This document shows, one piece after another, positions 6,844 through 14,565 of a stretch of DNA of 19,074 nucleotides (positions are counted from its first letter, which is position 1; every line of letters starts with the position of its first letter). The position numbers and the translations under genes are program-made. The DNA is from Flavobacterium psychrophilum. Its GTDB lineage: Bacteria; Bacteroidota; Bacteroidia; Flavobacteriales; Flavobacteriaceae. The notes below the pieces were generated by a model, which was given only the letters and a program-made list of their open reading frames with translations, was not told where the DNA came from and made no database searches. The DNA lies in assembly GCA_945897545.1 (NCBI GenBank), contig CAMDGJ010000027.1, forward strand, positions 1 to 19,074, in the 5' to 3' direction.

Positions 6844-9375
6844 TTACTGCTTCACTTTTTCAGCAGGAATCGACACTGGATTCTGTAAAGAAATCATATT
6901 TGCCAATAATCTATACGCTCCCAAAACACCTTCAGGCAATTCCCTAAAAAAACTTAATCCGGTATAAATATAATGTCCTTTTCCATAAGGAGCGATTAGC
7001 AGCGCACCATTTTTTGGAGATTCTCCTTTATCATTAGACGATAAAATTGAAGTAAAGGCTTTGTTATATTCATTTGGATAATACAATCCTTGTTCTTGCT
7101 TCCATCCTGCAAAATCTTTTGCGGTGATTTTATTTGGTGTATTTAATACCGGATGGTTGGGCACTAAAAACCGAATCTCGGCATTTTCCTCTGTAACTCT
7201 GTCACGTGATAGTTTTATTGGAAAAGGGGCAATATTATCTGTTACCAAATCATTTGCGGTATTGTATTGAACGAGCATTGTTTTTCCTCCTTTTACAAAA
7301 TCAAAAAGAATATTTTGTTTATTTACCAATGTTTGAAGCGTATTGTATGCTCTAATTCCCGTCATAACCACATCAAAATTCGCTAGTTTTTCAGGAGATA
7401 TTTCTGCAGGATTCAACAAGCTTACTTTATAACCCATTTGTGATAAACTACTAGGAACATCATCGCCAGCACCCATTATGTAGGCGATTTTTTCTTCCTT
7501 AGTTTTTAAATCCATTCGAATAAATTTTGCTTCCGAAGGTTTTAAAACCTGTTGTTTAGTAATATGGCTAAAATCAATAATGATTTGCTCTTTGTCGAAT
7601 CTTTTATTATCAATGATGGCGATACTTTTGGCGACTGCCTCATCAATCGATTTAGGTGGAGCTACTTCAAAATAAACTGTTTGTTCCATTCCCTTTTTGT
7701 CTAAATTAAAAGGAATAGATTTTGGGAAAACAATCCAATTTGATGGTAATTCTAATTGCAAGTCCCCTTTAACTGCATCTTTCCCAGCCTTGATTTTAAC
7801 AGCTACATATTTCTTTTTGGTATCTTTAAAAAGTGATACTTTGTCCAGAATACTTGTGGTAATTTCAGGACCAATATCTAAATAGTTATACATTTCTCCC
7901 TTTACATCGTCATTGTATTTGTAAACCACGGTCTTTTCAAAAGGACTTTCGATTTCATTAATTTTAATAGTAAAAACTACTTTGACTTCTCTAATAATGT
8001 CAGGAATTCCTATATTTTTCTGATCTGAAACTGCATAAATGCCCTCGGTACCTTTGTCTTTTAACCAATAGGGTTGTGTGTACTCCATCGTGGCAGGCAA
8101 TTGCAAATCAAGGTTTATTTTTTGTGCGATATTGTTGTTCAGTGGTATATTTTGATTGGTACTTTTTTGCTCTGGCAAAGTCGTAAGACTTACTAATTGC
8201 ATTGCAATTGGGCTTCTATTTATAGCCTCGATCTTTAATTTCACAAGGCTTCCTGGTGTTGCTTCTTGATTTTGCGCAACAGCTTCAAGATACAAACCAG
8301 AACAAGATGCAATTATTTTTTTTAATTCCTCAGATTTTATTCCTTTCCATTGATTTTCATCCAAAGATTGAATCATTGAGTAGGCTTTCGCCAAATCTGG
8401 AATACTTGTAGAAGGGTTTTTGAAATCGTAGCCTGAAATTATTTTTGTGAGTAATTCACCGATAGGTTTTCCGCCTTTTACCCGATTCCAAGTCGTATCA
8501 ATTCCGTTAAAAATTGAAGTTTTATCTTGAATTGGTTTGCCGTTTATGAATTCTAGATACTCCGTTTCCTCGCCTCGACTTCCAGTGCTACCAAAACCTT
8601 GAGATTGATGGCGACTGCGGCTTAAAGCAGCAATTTCCTGATTAGATTTCCCAATAGATTGATAGTAAACGCCTGTTTGAATTGATAATAAATTGGTTTT
8701 ATCTGCAGCATTAAATTTTTCTTGGCTTCCATAAAACCACCAAGAAGTATTAAAAAATTGACGTTTTGGTTGCCAAGGTTGAACTAACTTTAATTGCTCT
8801 GGGAAAATTTGTACATCTATTGCTTTATCAAAACTTTCAAAACTCAACATCGCAGAAGCCGAATGATGTCCGTGAGTATTTCCTGAAGTTCGATGATCAA
8901 AACGATTGATAATTACATCAGGTTGAAATTTTCTAATGACCCAAATGATATCGGAAAGCACTTTTTCTTTGTCCCAAATATCTAAAGTTTCTTCCGCATT
9001 TTTAGAAAATCCAAAATCATTAGCACGCGTAAAAAATTGTTCTCCACCGTCTATTTTTCTAGCTTCAATTAATTCTTGAGTCCGCATCACTCCCAATAAT
9101 TCCCGAAGTTGTGGCCCAATTAAATTTTGTCCACCGTCGCCACGAGTTAATGATAAATAAGCGGTTCTTGCTTTGGTTTCATTTGATAAATACGATATTA
9201 ACCGTGTATTTTCGTCATCTGGATGTGCAGCAACGTATAGCACCGAACCCAAAAAATTTAATTTTAGAATTTGATTGTAAATCTCTACCGAGTTCGATTT
9301 TTGGGGTTGTTGTGCATTACTTATTTGGAAAGAAAAAAGGAAAATAACGAGATATTGAATCAAAACTTTCTGCAT
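6844..9375 (-). CDS. Secreted PIG-L (LmbE-like) family deacetylase, large form
   Basis: 843 residues. A signal peptide covers about residues 1-21 (LIQYLVIFLFSFQISNA). The PIG-L/LmbE domain (about 40-290) has the zinc motif AHPDDE (50-55) and the distal HGHH (168-171); the fold removes N-acetyl groups from sugars. The remaining 550 residues hold a beta-rich middle section (about 360-620), reminiscent of NEW3/Ig-like domains, and a C-terminal domain (about 640-843) resembling a class I glutamine-amidotransferase-like/ThuA-type fold: VVMTGIRAYN, KGGKTMLVQYN, APYGKGHYIYTGLSFFRELP. Large PIG-L proteins of this kind are common in Bacteroidota. The natural sugar substrate is unknown. A TANNTTTG element lies 28 bp upstream; the MscS gene ends 40 bp upstream. 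Confidence 0.88.
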   Translation of the reverse strand: MQKVLIQYLVIFLFSFQISNAQQPQKSNSVEIYNQILKLNFLGSVLYVAAHPDDENTRLISYLSNETKARTAYLSLTRGDGGQNLIGPQLRELLGVMRTQELIEARKIDGGEQFFTRANDFGFSKNAEETLDIWDKEKVLSDIIWVIRKFQPDVIINRFDHRTSGNTHGHHSASAMLSFESFDKAIDVQIFPEQLKLVQPWQPKRQFFNTSWWFYGSQEKFNAADKTNLLSIQTGVYYQSIGKSNQEIAALSRSRHQSQGFGSTGSRGEETEYLEFINGKPIQDKTSIFNGIDTTWNRVKGGKPIGELLTKIISGYDFKNPSTSIPDLAKAYSMIQSLDENQWKGIKSEELKKIIASCSGLYLEAVAQNQEATPGSLVKLKIEAINRSPIAMQLVSLTTLPEQKSTNQNIPLNNNIAQKINLDLQLPATMEYTQPYWLKDKGTEGIYAVSDQKNIGIPDIIREVKVVFTIKINEIESPFEKTVVYKYNDDVKGEMYNYLDIGPEITTSILDKVSLFKDTKKKYVAVKIKAGKDAVKGDLQLELPSNWIVFPKSIPFNLDKKGMEQTVYFEVAPPKSIDEAVAKSIAIIDNKRFDKEQIIIDFSHITKQQVLKPSEAKFIRMDLKTKEEKIAYIMGAGDDVPSSLSQMGYKVSLLNPAEISPEKLANFDVVMTGIRAYNTLQTLVNKQNILFDFVKGGKTMLVQYNTANDLVTDNIAPFPIKLSRDRVTEENAEIRFLVPNHPVLNTPNKITAKDFAGWKQEQGLYYPNEYNKAFTSILSSNDKGESPKNGALLIAPYGKGHYIYTGLSFFRELPEGVLGAYRLLANMISLQNPVSIPAEKVKQ

Positions 9376-9403
9376 ATTTTTAGTGTTTTATTGGCAACAA
9401 CTT

Positions 9404-9411
9404 CAAATGTA
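9404..9411 (-). promoter_or_regulatory. -7 promoter element (TACATTTG) of the PIG-L gene
   Basis: Perfect TANNTTTG on the - strand, 28 bp before the PIG-L ATG, in the 40-bp gap after the MscS gene. Suggests PIG-L can be transcribed independently of the upstream cluster. No -33 TTG seen. Confidence 0.4.
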
Positions 9412-9415
9412 GTAA

Positions 9416-9946
9416 TTAATCGGTAAACTCTTTTTCTTCATCAGGATGTTTTAAAATTGTTATTCCTATTTGCAGCATCAAATTATTTGGATAAACAATT
9501 ATTTCGCCTTTTTTTGTTTTGAAATACACGTGAAAAGCTCCGATATCTTCAATTTCGGCTTCGATAGGAAAATCTTTATCGTGAATGAAAATATAATCAC
9601 CAATTTTATACGGAAAGGAAAAGAACAAGATAATCCCTGAAGTAATATTGCTCAAAATAGACCACTGTGCAAACATTGCTACTCCAACTACTGTTGCTAT
9701 AGAAGAAAATACTATAAAAATATCTTTCGATTCAACTCCCCAAATTATAATTAGAGTTATTACTGCAATACTATTCATTAGTAAATGAATGTATTTGAGC
9801 ACTAATCGGGTTCTTTTCTCAATAGTTTGACTTCGTTTAGCAAAACTTCTTACTAATTTGGAAACGATAAGTCGTGACAAAATTACCAAGATTAGTAAAA
9901 TTCCAGTTGCAACTAATTCTTTTGTGTAATCGTTTAAGTAGTCCAT
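9416..9946 (-). CDS. Small mechanosensitive ion channel (MscS family)
   Basis: 176 residues, compared with 286 in E. coli MscS. Hydrophobic helices at about residues 11-30 and 50-70 are followed by the pore-lining helix and beta-domain: SSIATVVGVAMFAQWSILSN (about 82-101), ITSGIILFFSFPYKIGDYIF (about 102-121), EIEDIGAFHVYFKTKKG and IIVYPNN. It would open under membrane tension to release solutes during osmotic downshock. The C-terminal alpha/beta cage domain of MscS is absent: the protein ends about 15 residues after the beta domain. The gene starts 10 bp after maf and belongs to the UbiA-Maf-MscS cluster. Confidence 0.86.
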   Translation of the reverse strand: MDYLNDYTKELVATGILLILVILSRLIVSKLVRSFAKRSQTIEKRTRLVLKYIHLLMNSIAVITLIIIWGVESKDIFIVFSSIATVVGVAMFAQWSILSNITSGIILFFSFPYKIGDYIFIHDKDFPIEAEIEDIGAFHVYFKTKKGEIIVYPNNLMLQIGITILKHPDEEKEFTD

Positions 9947-9956
9947 AGTACTAGTT

Positions 9957-10541
9957 TTATGCTAAATTAGTTAAATATTCATAGACTTTATCGGTTGGCA
10001 TTCCCATAACATTGGCGTAAGAACCTTCAATTCTTGAAACCCCAACAAAACCAATCCATTCCTGAATTCCGTAAGCACCCGCTTTGTCAAATGGTTTGTA
10101 GTTTTCAATATAATACCAAATGGATTCATCGCTCAATTCATTGAAAGTTACTTTAGTTACTTCATATAGTACAGTTGTTTCTAAATTGGTTTTAAAACAA
10201 ACCGAGGTGATGACTTCGTGAGTAGCATTCGATAATGATTTTAAAATATCAAAAGCATCTTGCGTGTCTTTTGGCTTACCCAATGCTCTATTGTTGTGCC
10301 AAACAATGGTGTCGCTGGTTATTAGAATTTCGTTGTCGTTCAACTCTCCCTCGAAAGCGCTGGCTTTCAATTCAGCCAAGTAATTGGTAATTTCTTCAGC
10401 TTTAAGTTCAGGCGGGAAAATTTCCTCTATTTCTTTCAACCTGATTTCGAAATCTAGGTCTAAATCCTTGAAGAATTGCTGGCGTCTCGGTGAACCCGAA
10501 GCCAAAATCAACTTGTATTTTTGTAATTTACTTTTAAGCAT
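9957..10541 (-). CDS. maf: Maf family nucleoside-triphosphate pyrophosphatase
   Basis: 194 residues, normal for Maf. Maf proteins hydrolyse non-canonical or excess nucleoside triphosphates (dTTP/UTP in the YhdE type) to monophosphate and pyrophosphate. The signature is intact: ILASGSPRRQQFF (about 13-25), the substrate/metal stretch TSDTIVWHNNRALGKPKDTQ (about 75-94), and DKAGAYGIQEWIG near residues 152-164, followed by GSYANVMGMP. Its start overlaps the end of the UbiA-family gene by 8 nt and its stop is 10 bp before the MscS gene, indicating one transcript. Subfamily choice (YhdE-like over YceF-like) follows from the GIQEW motif and is tentative. Confidence 0.9.
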   Translation of the reverse strand: MLKSKLQKYKLILASGSPRRQQFFKDLDLDFEIRLKEIEEIFPPELKAEEITNYLAELKASAFEGELNDNEILITSDTIVWHNNRALGKPKDTQDAFDILKSLSNATHEVITSVCFKTNLETTVLYEVTKVTFNELSDESIWYYIENYKPFDKAGAYGIQEWIGFVGVSRIEGSYANVMGMPTDKVYEYLTNLA

Positions 10542-11460
10542 TGTATTTAATGTTTAGGCTGATCACTACAATCGAAAGTATTCCGAAAAACAGAATCCAT
10601 TTTAGAATGGTGCTCAAATGGTGAAACTCTTTTTGACTTTTTGCAGACCAAATTTTCGTAGTAAAATAAAATAATGGAGCCAATATAAAAACAAGTCCAT
10701 ACAGCGTTCCAAAAATTAACCCTGAAGCAAACAAGTTCGTATTGATATAATTTAGGATTAAAATTATAGGAATAATACTCAAACCAAAAACCAGTTTTGC
10801 AGTTCTCTTTATACCAAAAACAATCGGTAAGGTATTCATTCCTTGATTCAAATCTCCTTCGAAATCTTGTAAATCCTTAACAATTTCCCGAATAAAATTA
10901 ACAACAAAAGCAAAAATGGCATAATCTAAAAGAATACCAAAAAGTAATCCCATAACAGGCCTATTTTCTTCATTAGTTATTGGAAATAAATCAAAAATTC
11001 CAATAATAATCACGCTAAAAGAAAGCAATAAGGCGACAATAATATTCCCAATAATCAAACTTTGCTTCAAACTCGTAGCATAAAAATATAGTGTAGCAGC
11101 AATCACTATAAAGAGGGATGCAAAGCTGGGTTTTCCGATTACATTCGACAAATAAAATCCTATTGCAACGCCGATTACGGTAAAACCAATATACAAATTA
11201 TAGGCCTTAGTTTCAGAAATAAACTTCCCGACAATCACGTTCTCGGGTTTATTTTCCGAGTCAGTTTCCACATCAAAAATATTGTTTATAACGTAACCGC
11301 CAGCAGCAATACAAACTGTTGCCAAAACCAACAGACAGAATTGCCAATCAGCCAAAGCCAAAGGAACATTTTGCAATTCCAGAAAGCCATACCGAAATAT
11401 CAGCTGCATTAATGCCAGCATAAATAGGTTTTGATAACGGATTAGTTTTAGGTAATTCAT
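10534..11460 (-). CDS. UbiA-family prenyltransferase (geranylgeranylglycerol-phosphate geranylgeranyltransferase-like)
   Basis: 308 residues, about 8-9 membrane helices. UbiA-type enzymes transfer a prenyl chain from a prenyl diphosphate using two Asp-rich sites. The first is GGYVINNIFDVETDSENKPE (about 54-73, Asp63 and Asp67); the second is REIVKDLQDFEGDLNQGMNT (about 191-210, Asp196, Asp199, Asp203). Bacteroidota members of this branch are commonly annotated as geranylgeranylglycerol-phosphate geranylgeranyltransferase. The acceptor cannot be read from motifs, and menaquinone-type MenA is an alternative that I consider less likely because of the branch-typical NNIFDxxxD motif and the Maf linkage. 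The ATG directly follows a 7-bp repeat array. Confidence 0.82.
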   Translation of the reverse strand: MNYLKLIRYQNLFMLALMQLIFRYGFLELQNVPLALADWQFCLLVLATVCIAAGGYVINNIFDVETDSENKPENVIVGKFISETKAYNLYIGFTVIGVAIGFYLSNVIGKPSFASLFIVIAATLYFYATSLKQSLIIGNIIVALLLSFSVIIIGIFDLFPITNEENRPVMGLLFGILLDYAIFAFVVNFIREIVKDLQDFEGDLNQGMNTLPIVFGIKRTAKLVFGLSIIPIILILNYINTNLFASGLIFGTLYGLVFILAPLFYFTTKIWSAKSQKEFHHLSTILKWILFFGILSIVVISLNIKYNA

Positions 11461-11472
11461 ATTTAAGTTAGG

Positions 11473-11535
11473 GGTTATAGGTTATGAGTTATGGGTTATA
11501 GGTTATAGGTTATGGGTTATGGGTTATGGGTTATT
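11473..11535 (-). repeat. Array of nine 7-bp repeats
   Basis: On the + strand: GGTTATA, GGTTATG, AGTTATG, GGTTATA twice, GGTTATG three times, GGTTATT. On the - strand this is (TAACCYA)n, leading into the UbiA-family start codon 12 bp further on. Two more units (TAACTTA twice, 11566-11579) lie in the opposite orientation next to the tcdA stop codon. The 127-bp gap between the two genes contains nothing else that I can identify. Confidence 0.9.
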
Positions 11536-11587
11536 AGTAGAGTAAATGGTTAAAATGTGAACCAATAACTTATAACTTAAAACTCTT

Positions 11588-12304
11588 TCACTTTTTCTCA
11601 AGCAAATATCGAATCACAGTTTCGGCGGCATACAGGCCAAATAATCCCGGCATATAACTGTTTGTTCCATAAAAAGATTTCTTAAAATTAGACCCATCAG
11701 TCATTTTCAAACTGTTCTCATCTTGAATTTCTGATGAAAAAACGACTTTCAATTTGTCAATTTTAAATTCTTTCAATCTACGGCGAACAGTTTTTGCCAA
11801 GAAACAATTTACGGTGTTGTTAATATCAGCAACCTTTACTTTCGAGGCTTCCATCTTTCCTCCTGCTCCCATTGACGAAATAATTTTGACTCTTTTTCGC
11901 TTGGCGCCAATAATCAAATTCAATTTTGGCGTAATGCTGTCAATGCAATCCAAAACATAATCATATTCGGCTGAAACAATTTCGAAAGCCCTTTCTGGCG
12001 ATAAAAATTCCTTGATTCTAGTCAATTTCAATTCGGGATTGATGTCCATTAACCGGTCGCCAACAATGGTCACTTTGGGTTCACCCACAGTCGAATGCAA
12101 AGCGGGTAATTGTCGGTTAATATTGGTAATATCAACAATATCTCCATCGACAATAGTCATTGTTCCGATTCCAGCTCTTGCCAAAAATTCGGCAGCAAAG
12201 GAACCAACTCCTCCTAAACCTACCACCAAAACATTGGCTTTTCTTAAATTGTCTAATCCTTCTTCTTTAAATAAGAGCTCAGCTCTCTCTGTCCATTCTG
12301 CCAT
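11588..12304 (-). CDS. tcdA: tRNA threonylcarbamoyladenosine dehydratase (ThiF/E1-like)
   Basis: 238 residues. TcdA uses ATP to cyclise t6A at position 37 of ANN-decoding tRNAs to ct6A. The E1/ThiF fold is clear: nucleotide loop VVGLGGVGSFAAEFLARAGI (about 27-46), VDGDIVDITNINRQLPA (about 52-68), and YDYVLDCIDSITPKLNLI (about 114-131). The length and the short C-terminus fit TcdA/CsdL better than the sulfur-carrier adenylyltransferases MoeB and ThiF; there is no CxxC zinc pair of the MoeB type. Five 7-bp units sit directly before its ATG. Lies downstream of tatD in the same orientation. Confidence 0.85.
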   Translation of the reverse strand: MAEWTERAELLFKEEGLDNLRKANVLVVGLGGVGSFAAEFLARAGIGTMTIVDGDIVDITNINRQLPALHSTVGEPKVTIVGDRLMDINPELKLTRIKEFLSPERAFEIVSAEYDYVLDCIDSITPKLNLIIGAKRKRVKIISSMGAGGKMEASKVKVADINNTVNCFLAKTVRRRLKEFKIDKLKVVFSSEIQDENSLKMTDGSNFKKSFYGTNSYMPGLFGLYAAETVIRYLLEKK

Positions 12305-12339
12305 TTTTGTTTAAAGTTTATTGTTTGTTGTTTAGAGTT
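12305..12339 (-). repeat. Five 7-bp repeats directly before tcdA
   Basis: On the - strand the 35 bp before the ATG read AACTCTA, AACAACA, AACAATA, AACTTTA, AACAAAA, each AACNNNA, ending exactly at the start codon. Same periodicity and orientation to the gene as at 2807-2882 and 11473-11535, but a different consensus. Confidence 0.65.
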
Positions 12340-12408
12340 CCCGAGATTGCGATTTTTTTTTCAATTCGTTTTCAGTCATTACCTTTAAAAAAAATATAGT
12401 ACAACTTT

Positions 12409-12502
12409 GTCATTTCCACGCAGGAGACTCGAACGAAGTGAATAGGTGCAACAAATCTCATTAGTTGCTAACGTTATGTGATTTCTCCTGCGTCGAAATG
12501 AC
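12409..12502. repeat. 94-bp palindromic repeat element with 19-bp inverted ends
   Basis: The left end GTCATTTCCACGCAGGAGA (12409-12427) and right end TCTCCTGCGTCGAAATGAC (12484-12502) are inverted repeats matching at 18 of 19 positions. An inner GCAAC/GTTGC pair lies at 12448-12452 and 12464-12468. The look is that of the non-coding palindromic elements (MITE/REP-like) scattered through flavobacterial genomes. It overlaps the 3' end of the TatD gene and provides its stop codon. No transposase is encoded. Confidence 0.82.
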
Positions 12503-13141
12503 AAAAACTTCATTACAATTTTTATTTACAATTTCCTGCAATTCATTCAATTCTAATTCTTTATATTTCGCTGCCAAAGCATAAACGTCTTGAATTCCTT
12601 CTTCAATCATATCTGTTTCTAACAAGAATCTATTGTTTGGAATGCTTTGAAAAACCGATTCTAATTCTGGGAATCGCAATAAATTTTTTCCAAATGAAAG
12701 ATAAAAGCCATTGTCAATCAATTGTTTGGCGAGTTCCTCTTTTTTTGAAAATCCGTGGACAATCATTGGAACACTAATCTTCAATCTTTTCTTGATTTCG
12801 ATAAGTTCTTGGAAAGCGGCAACGCAATGAATCACGACTGGTTTTAGGTGTTTTTCGGCTAAAGCCAATTGTCTTTCGAAAATAAATTGTTGTAATTCAA
12901 ACGGAGTTTCACTTCTTTTATCTAATCCACATTCGCCGAGAGCCATACATTCGGGTAACGCTAATTTTTCAGCTACAATTTGATAATCACTTTCCAATCG
13001 ATTTTCGTCAATAAACAGCGGATGAATCCCAATGGAATAAAACGGAATCGAAGCATCAAACTCTTGCGGATATTGATTGACTAATTCCAACACTTCAGGC
13101 TGATTCGTAAATTGATGTGTATGCAAATTGAAGAATTTCAT
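12461..13141 (-). CDS. TatD-family metal-dependent hydrolase
   Basis: 226 residues, slightly short for TatD (about 260). TIM-barrel deoxyribonuclease-type enzyme. Metal ligands are visible: HTH (His7, His9), GIHP (38-41), Glu70 in MALGECGLD, His105 in VVIHCV, His129 in IVHGFS, and Asp177 in LLETD. The last 13 residues (214-226, VISTQEKSHNVSN) and the stop codon are encoded by the 94-bp palindromic repeat, so the native C-terminus was probably different. The ATG overlaps the stop of the DUF1684 gene by one base (TAATG), implying coupled translation. Followed by tcdA. Substrate (DNA ends or other) not inferable. Confidence 0.85.
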   Translation of the reverse strand: MKFFNLHTHQFTNQPEVLELVNQYPQEFDASIPFYSIGIHPLFIDENRLESDYQIVAEKLALPECMALGECGLDKRSETPFELQQFIFERQLALAEKHLKPVVIHCVAAFQELIEIKKRLKISVPMIVHGFSKKEELAKQLIDNGFYLSFGKNLLRFPELESVFQSIPNNRFLLETDMIEEGIQDVYALAAKYKELELNELQEIVNKNCNEVFVISTQEKSHNVSN

Positions 13142-13743
13142 TAGTCGTGGAATTTTTTTACACCGGCTCTAATTTCAATATTCAAATCATTTTCTAAGGG
13201 TACTTTTGGACAAGAATACCTATCGCTATAAGCGCAATAAGGATTGTAAGCCTTATTGAAATCTATAACTAGGAAATCAGATTTAGGTGCTTTGAGGTCT
13301 AAATATCGGCCACCGATGTAACTTTCTTTCCCACAAGTAAAATCGAAAAAAGGAAGAAATAAATCATCTTCAAATCCTTGCTTTTTGGAATATTCAACAT
13401 CTTGATAAACATTGAGTTGAAATGATTTTCCGTCAATGGTAAAATGGGCTTCGCCATACTTTACATACAACGGTTTTCTATAGGTGGAGGTTTTCATTTT
13501 AAATGGTTTTTCATCCTCCGTTCTAATGAATTTTGCCGTAATAAAGAACTTTTCGTTTATGGGATAAAAATCTAATGTCTTGAATGTAGCTAAATCTTCT
13601 GCCATCAACGGACTGGTTTTGGCATCTGCATACTCAATGTTTAATTCATTTTGGAATTTCTCGACAGCTGCAATATCAAATTTTTCTTGGCCAAAACCAA
13701 AATTCAAAACTGTCAGTAAAACAAAGGTTAAAATCGTTTTCAT
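13141..13743 (-). CDS. Secreted DUF1684 domain protein (conserved copy)
   Basis: 200 residues with a signal peptide ending near GFGQ (residue 19). DUF1684 features: LDFYPINEKFFITAKF (about 56-71), LFLPFFDFTCGKESYIGGRY (about 127-146), and the family-defining YNPYCAY (166-172) with YSCPKVPLEN (176-185). The family is widespread, has no established function, and typically sits in the envelope or periplasm of Bacteroidota. The gene is coupled to tatD (1-base stop/start overlap) and preceded by a paralogue 93 bp upstream. I assign the family with confidence but no biochemical role. Confidence 0.85.
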   Translation of the reverse strand: MKTILTFVLLTVLNFGFGQEKFDIAAVEKFQNELNIEYADAKTSPLMAEDLATFKTLDFYPINEKFFITAKFIRTEDEKPFKMKTSTYRKPLYVKYGEAHFTIDGKSFQLNVYQDVEYSKKQGFEDDLFLPFFDFTCGKESYIGGRYLDLKAPKSDFLVIDFNKAYNPYCAYSDRYSCPKVPLENDLNIEIRAGVKKFHD

Positions 13744-13836
13744 TTAAAAAATTTTAAGTTTAGGGGTATAAAGTCACAAAGCCAATTAGTCGAAAGGTTA
13801 GATTTCTATTTTCATTAATTAGTTGGAAGATATGAA

Positions 13837-14439
13837 TCAATCTCGAAATTTCTTAACTCCAGCTTCTATTTCAATTTTCAAATCGTTTTCTAACGGAACT
13901 TTAGACTTGGGATAAATATTTCTAAAAGCACTACACGGATTGTATGACCTATTAAAATCAATGATAATCGTGTCACCCGTAGGCATAATCAAATCAACAA
14001 ATCTTCCTCCAATGTAACTTTCTCTACCTGTGGTAAAATCTGTAAACGGAAGAAATAATTTATCTTTGTATTCAATTGACTTTAAATCACCTAACTGACA
14101 ATACACGTCCAATTTAAATGTTTTTCCATCAATTGAAAAAGTAGCTTCCCCGTATTTGATAAATTTAGGTTTAATAAAAACATTATCATCCATTCTGATT
14201 GGCTTTCCAGCGTCAGTCCTTACAAATTTTGCAATGACAAAAAACTTTTCATTTATAGGGAAAAAATCTAATGTTTTGAATGTAGTACTTTGCTTCTTAG
14301 ATAATGGACTAATTTCAGGATTTAAACAAACAGAATTCAATCCGTTTTGAAACTTTTCGACAGCAGCGAAATCAAATTTTTCTTGGCCAAAACCAAAATT
14401 AAATACTACTAAAAAAAGGAATGCTAGAAATGTTCTCAT
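13837..14439 (-). CDS. Secreted DUF1684 domain protein (diverged copy)
   Basis: 200 residues, collinear with the downstream paralogue and clearly a tandem duplicate: both share QEKFD-AAVEKFQN-LN after the signal peptide, TFKTLDF-PINEKFF, and ESYIGGR. The motif at residue 166 has changed from YNPYCAY to YNPCSAF, and YSCP has become YPKS. The cysteines and tyrosines that define the family are therefore lost or moved while the rest stays intact. No frameshift or stop, so it is probably expressed. A promoter with both elements lies directly upstream. Function unknown. Confidence 0.82.
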   Translation of the reverse strand: MRTFLAFLFLVVFNFGFGQEKFDFAAVEKFQNGLNSVCLNPEISPLSKKQSTTFKTLDFFPINEKFFVIAKFVRTDAGKPIRMDDNVFIKPKFIKYGEATFSIDGKTFKLDVYCQLGDLKSIEYKDKLFLPFTDFTTGRESYIGGRFVDLIMPTGDTIIIDFNRSYNPCSAFRNIYPKSKVPLENDLKIEIEAGVKKFRD

Positions 14440-14450
14440 ATTTTTTTTAG

Positions 14451-14481
14451 CAAAAATAGCTTAAAAGTTAGAAAGGAACAA
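14451..14481 (-). promoter_or_regulatory. Promoter of the DUF1684-tatD genes (TTG-N20-TATTTTTG)
   Basis: On the - strand: TTG at 14481-14479, 20 bp spacer, then TATTTTTG at 14458-14451, both elements of the Bacteroidota consensus with near-ideal spacing. The -7 element ends 11 bp before the ATG at 14439. Confidence 0.62.
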
Positions 14482-14539
14482 CGTTTATATTTGGCGGAGA
14501 TTGCTTCCTGGTTAACAATGACTGCTGATAAAATCTTTG

Positions 14540-14547
14540 TAGCTTTG
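14540..14547 (+). promoter_or_regulatory. -7 promoter element (TAGCTTTG) of the MFS gene
   Basis: Perfect TANNTTTG, 18 bp before ATG 14566. It lies inside the upstream in-frame extension that begins at TTG 14491, which argues against that longer start. No -33 TTG at ideal distance. The divergent DUF1684 promoter lies within 100 bp. Confidence 0.48.
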
Positions 14548-14565
14548 CAAACAAGAAAATTCTTT

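Noticed and set aside
11473..11535. Regular repeats that might be a CRISPR array
   Set aside because: Units are 7 bp with no spacers, and no cas genes lie nearby.
12012..12314. 100-codon frame on the + strand opposite tcdA
   Set aside because: It mirrors the well-supported tcdA frame; the translation has no recognisable domain and no promoter.
12332..12379. 15-codon frame MTENELKKKSQSREL on the - strand, similar to the first residues of GxxExxY proteins
   Set aside because: Far too short; only six residues resemble that family and its end falls inside the 7-bp repeats.
14491..14565. Longer TTG start for the MFS transporter
   Set aside because: The extension runs over a TANNTTTG promoter element and adds no recognisable transporter sequence.
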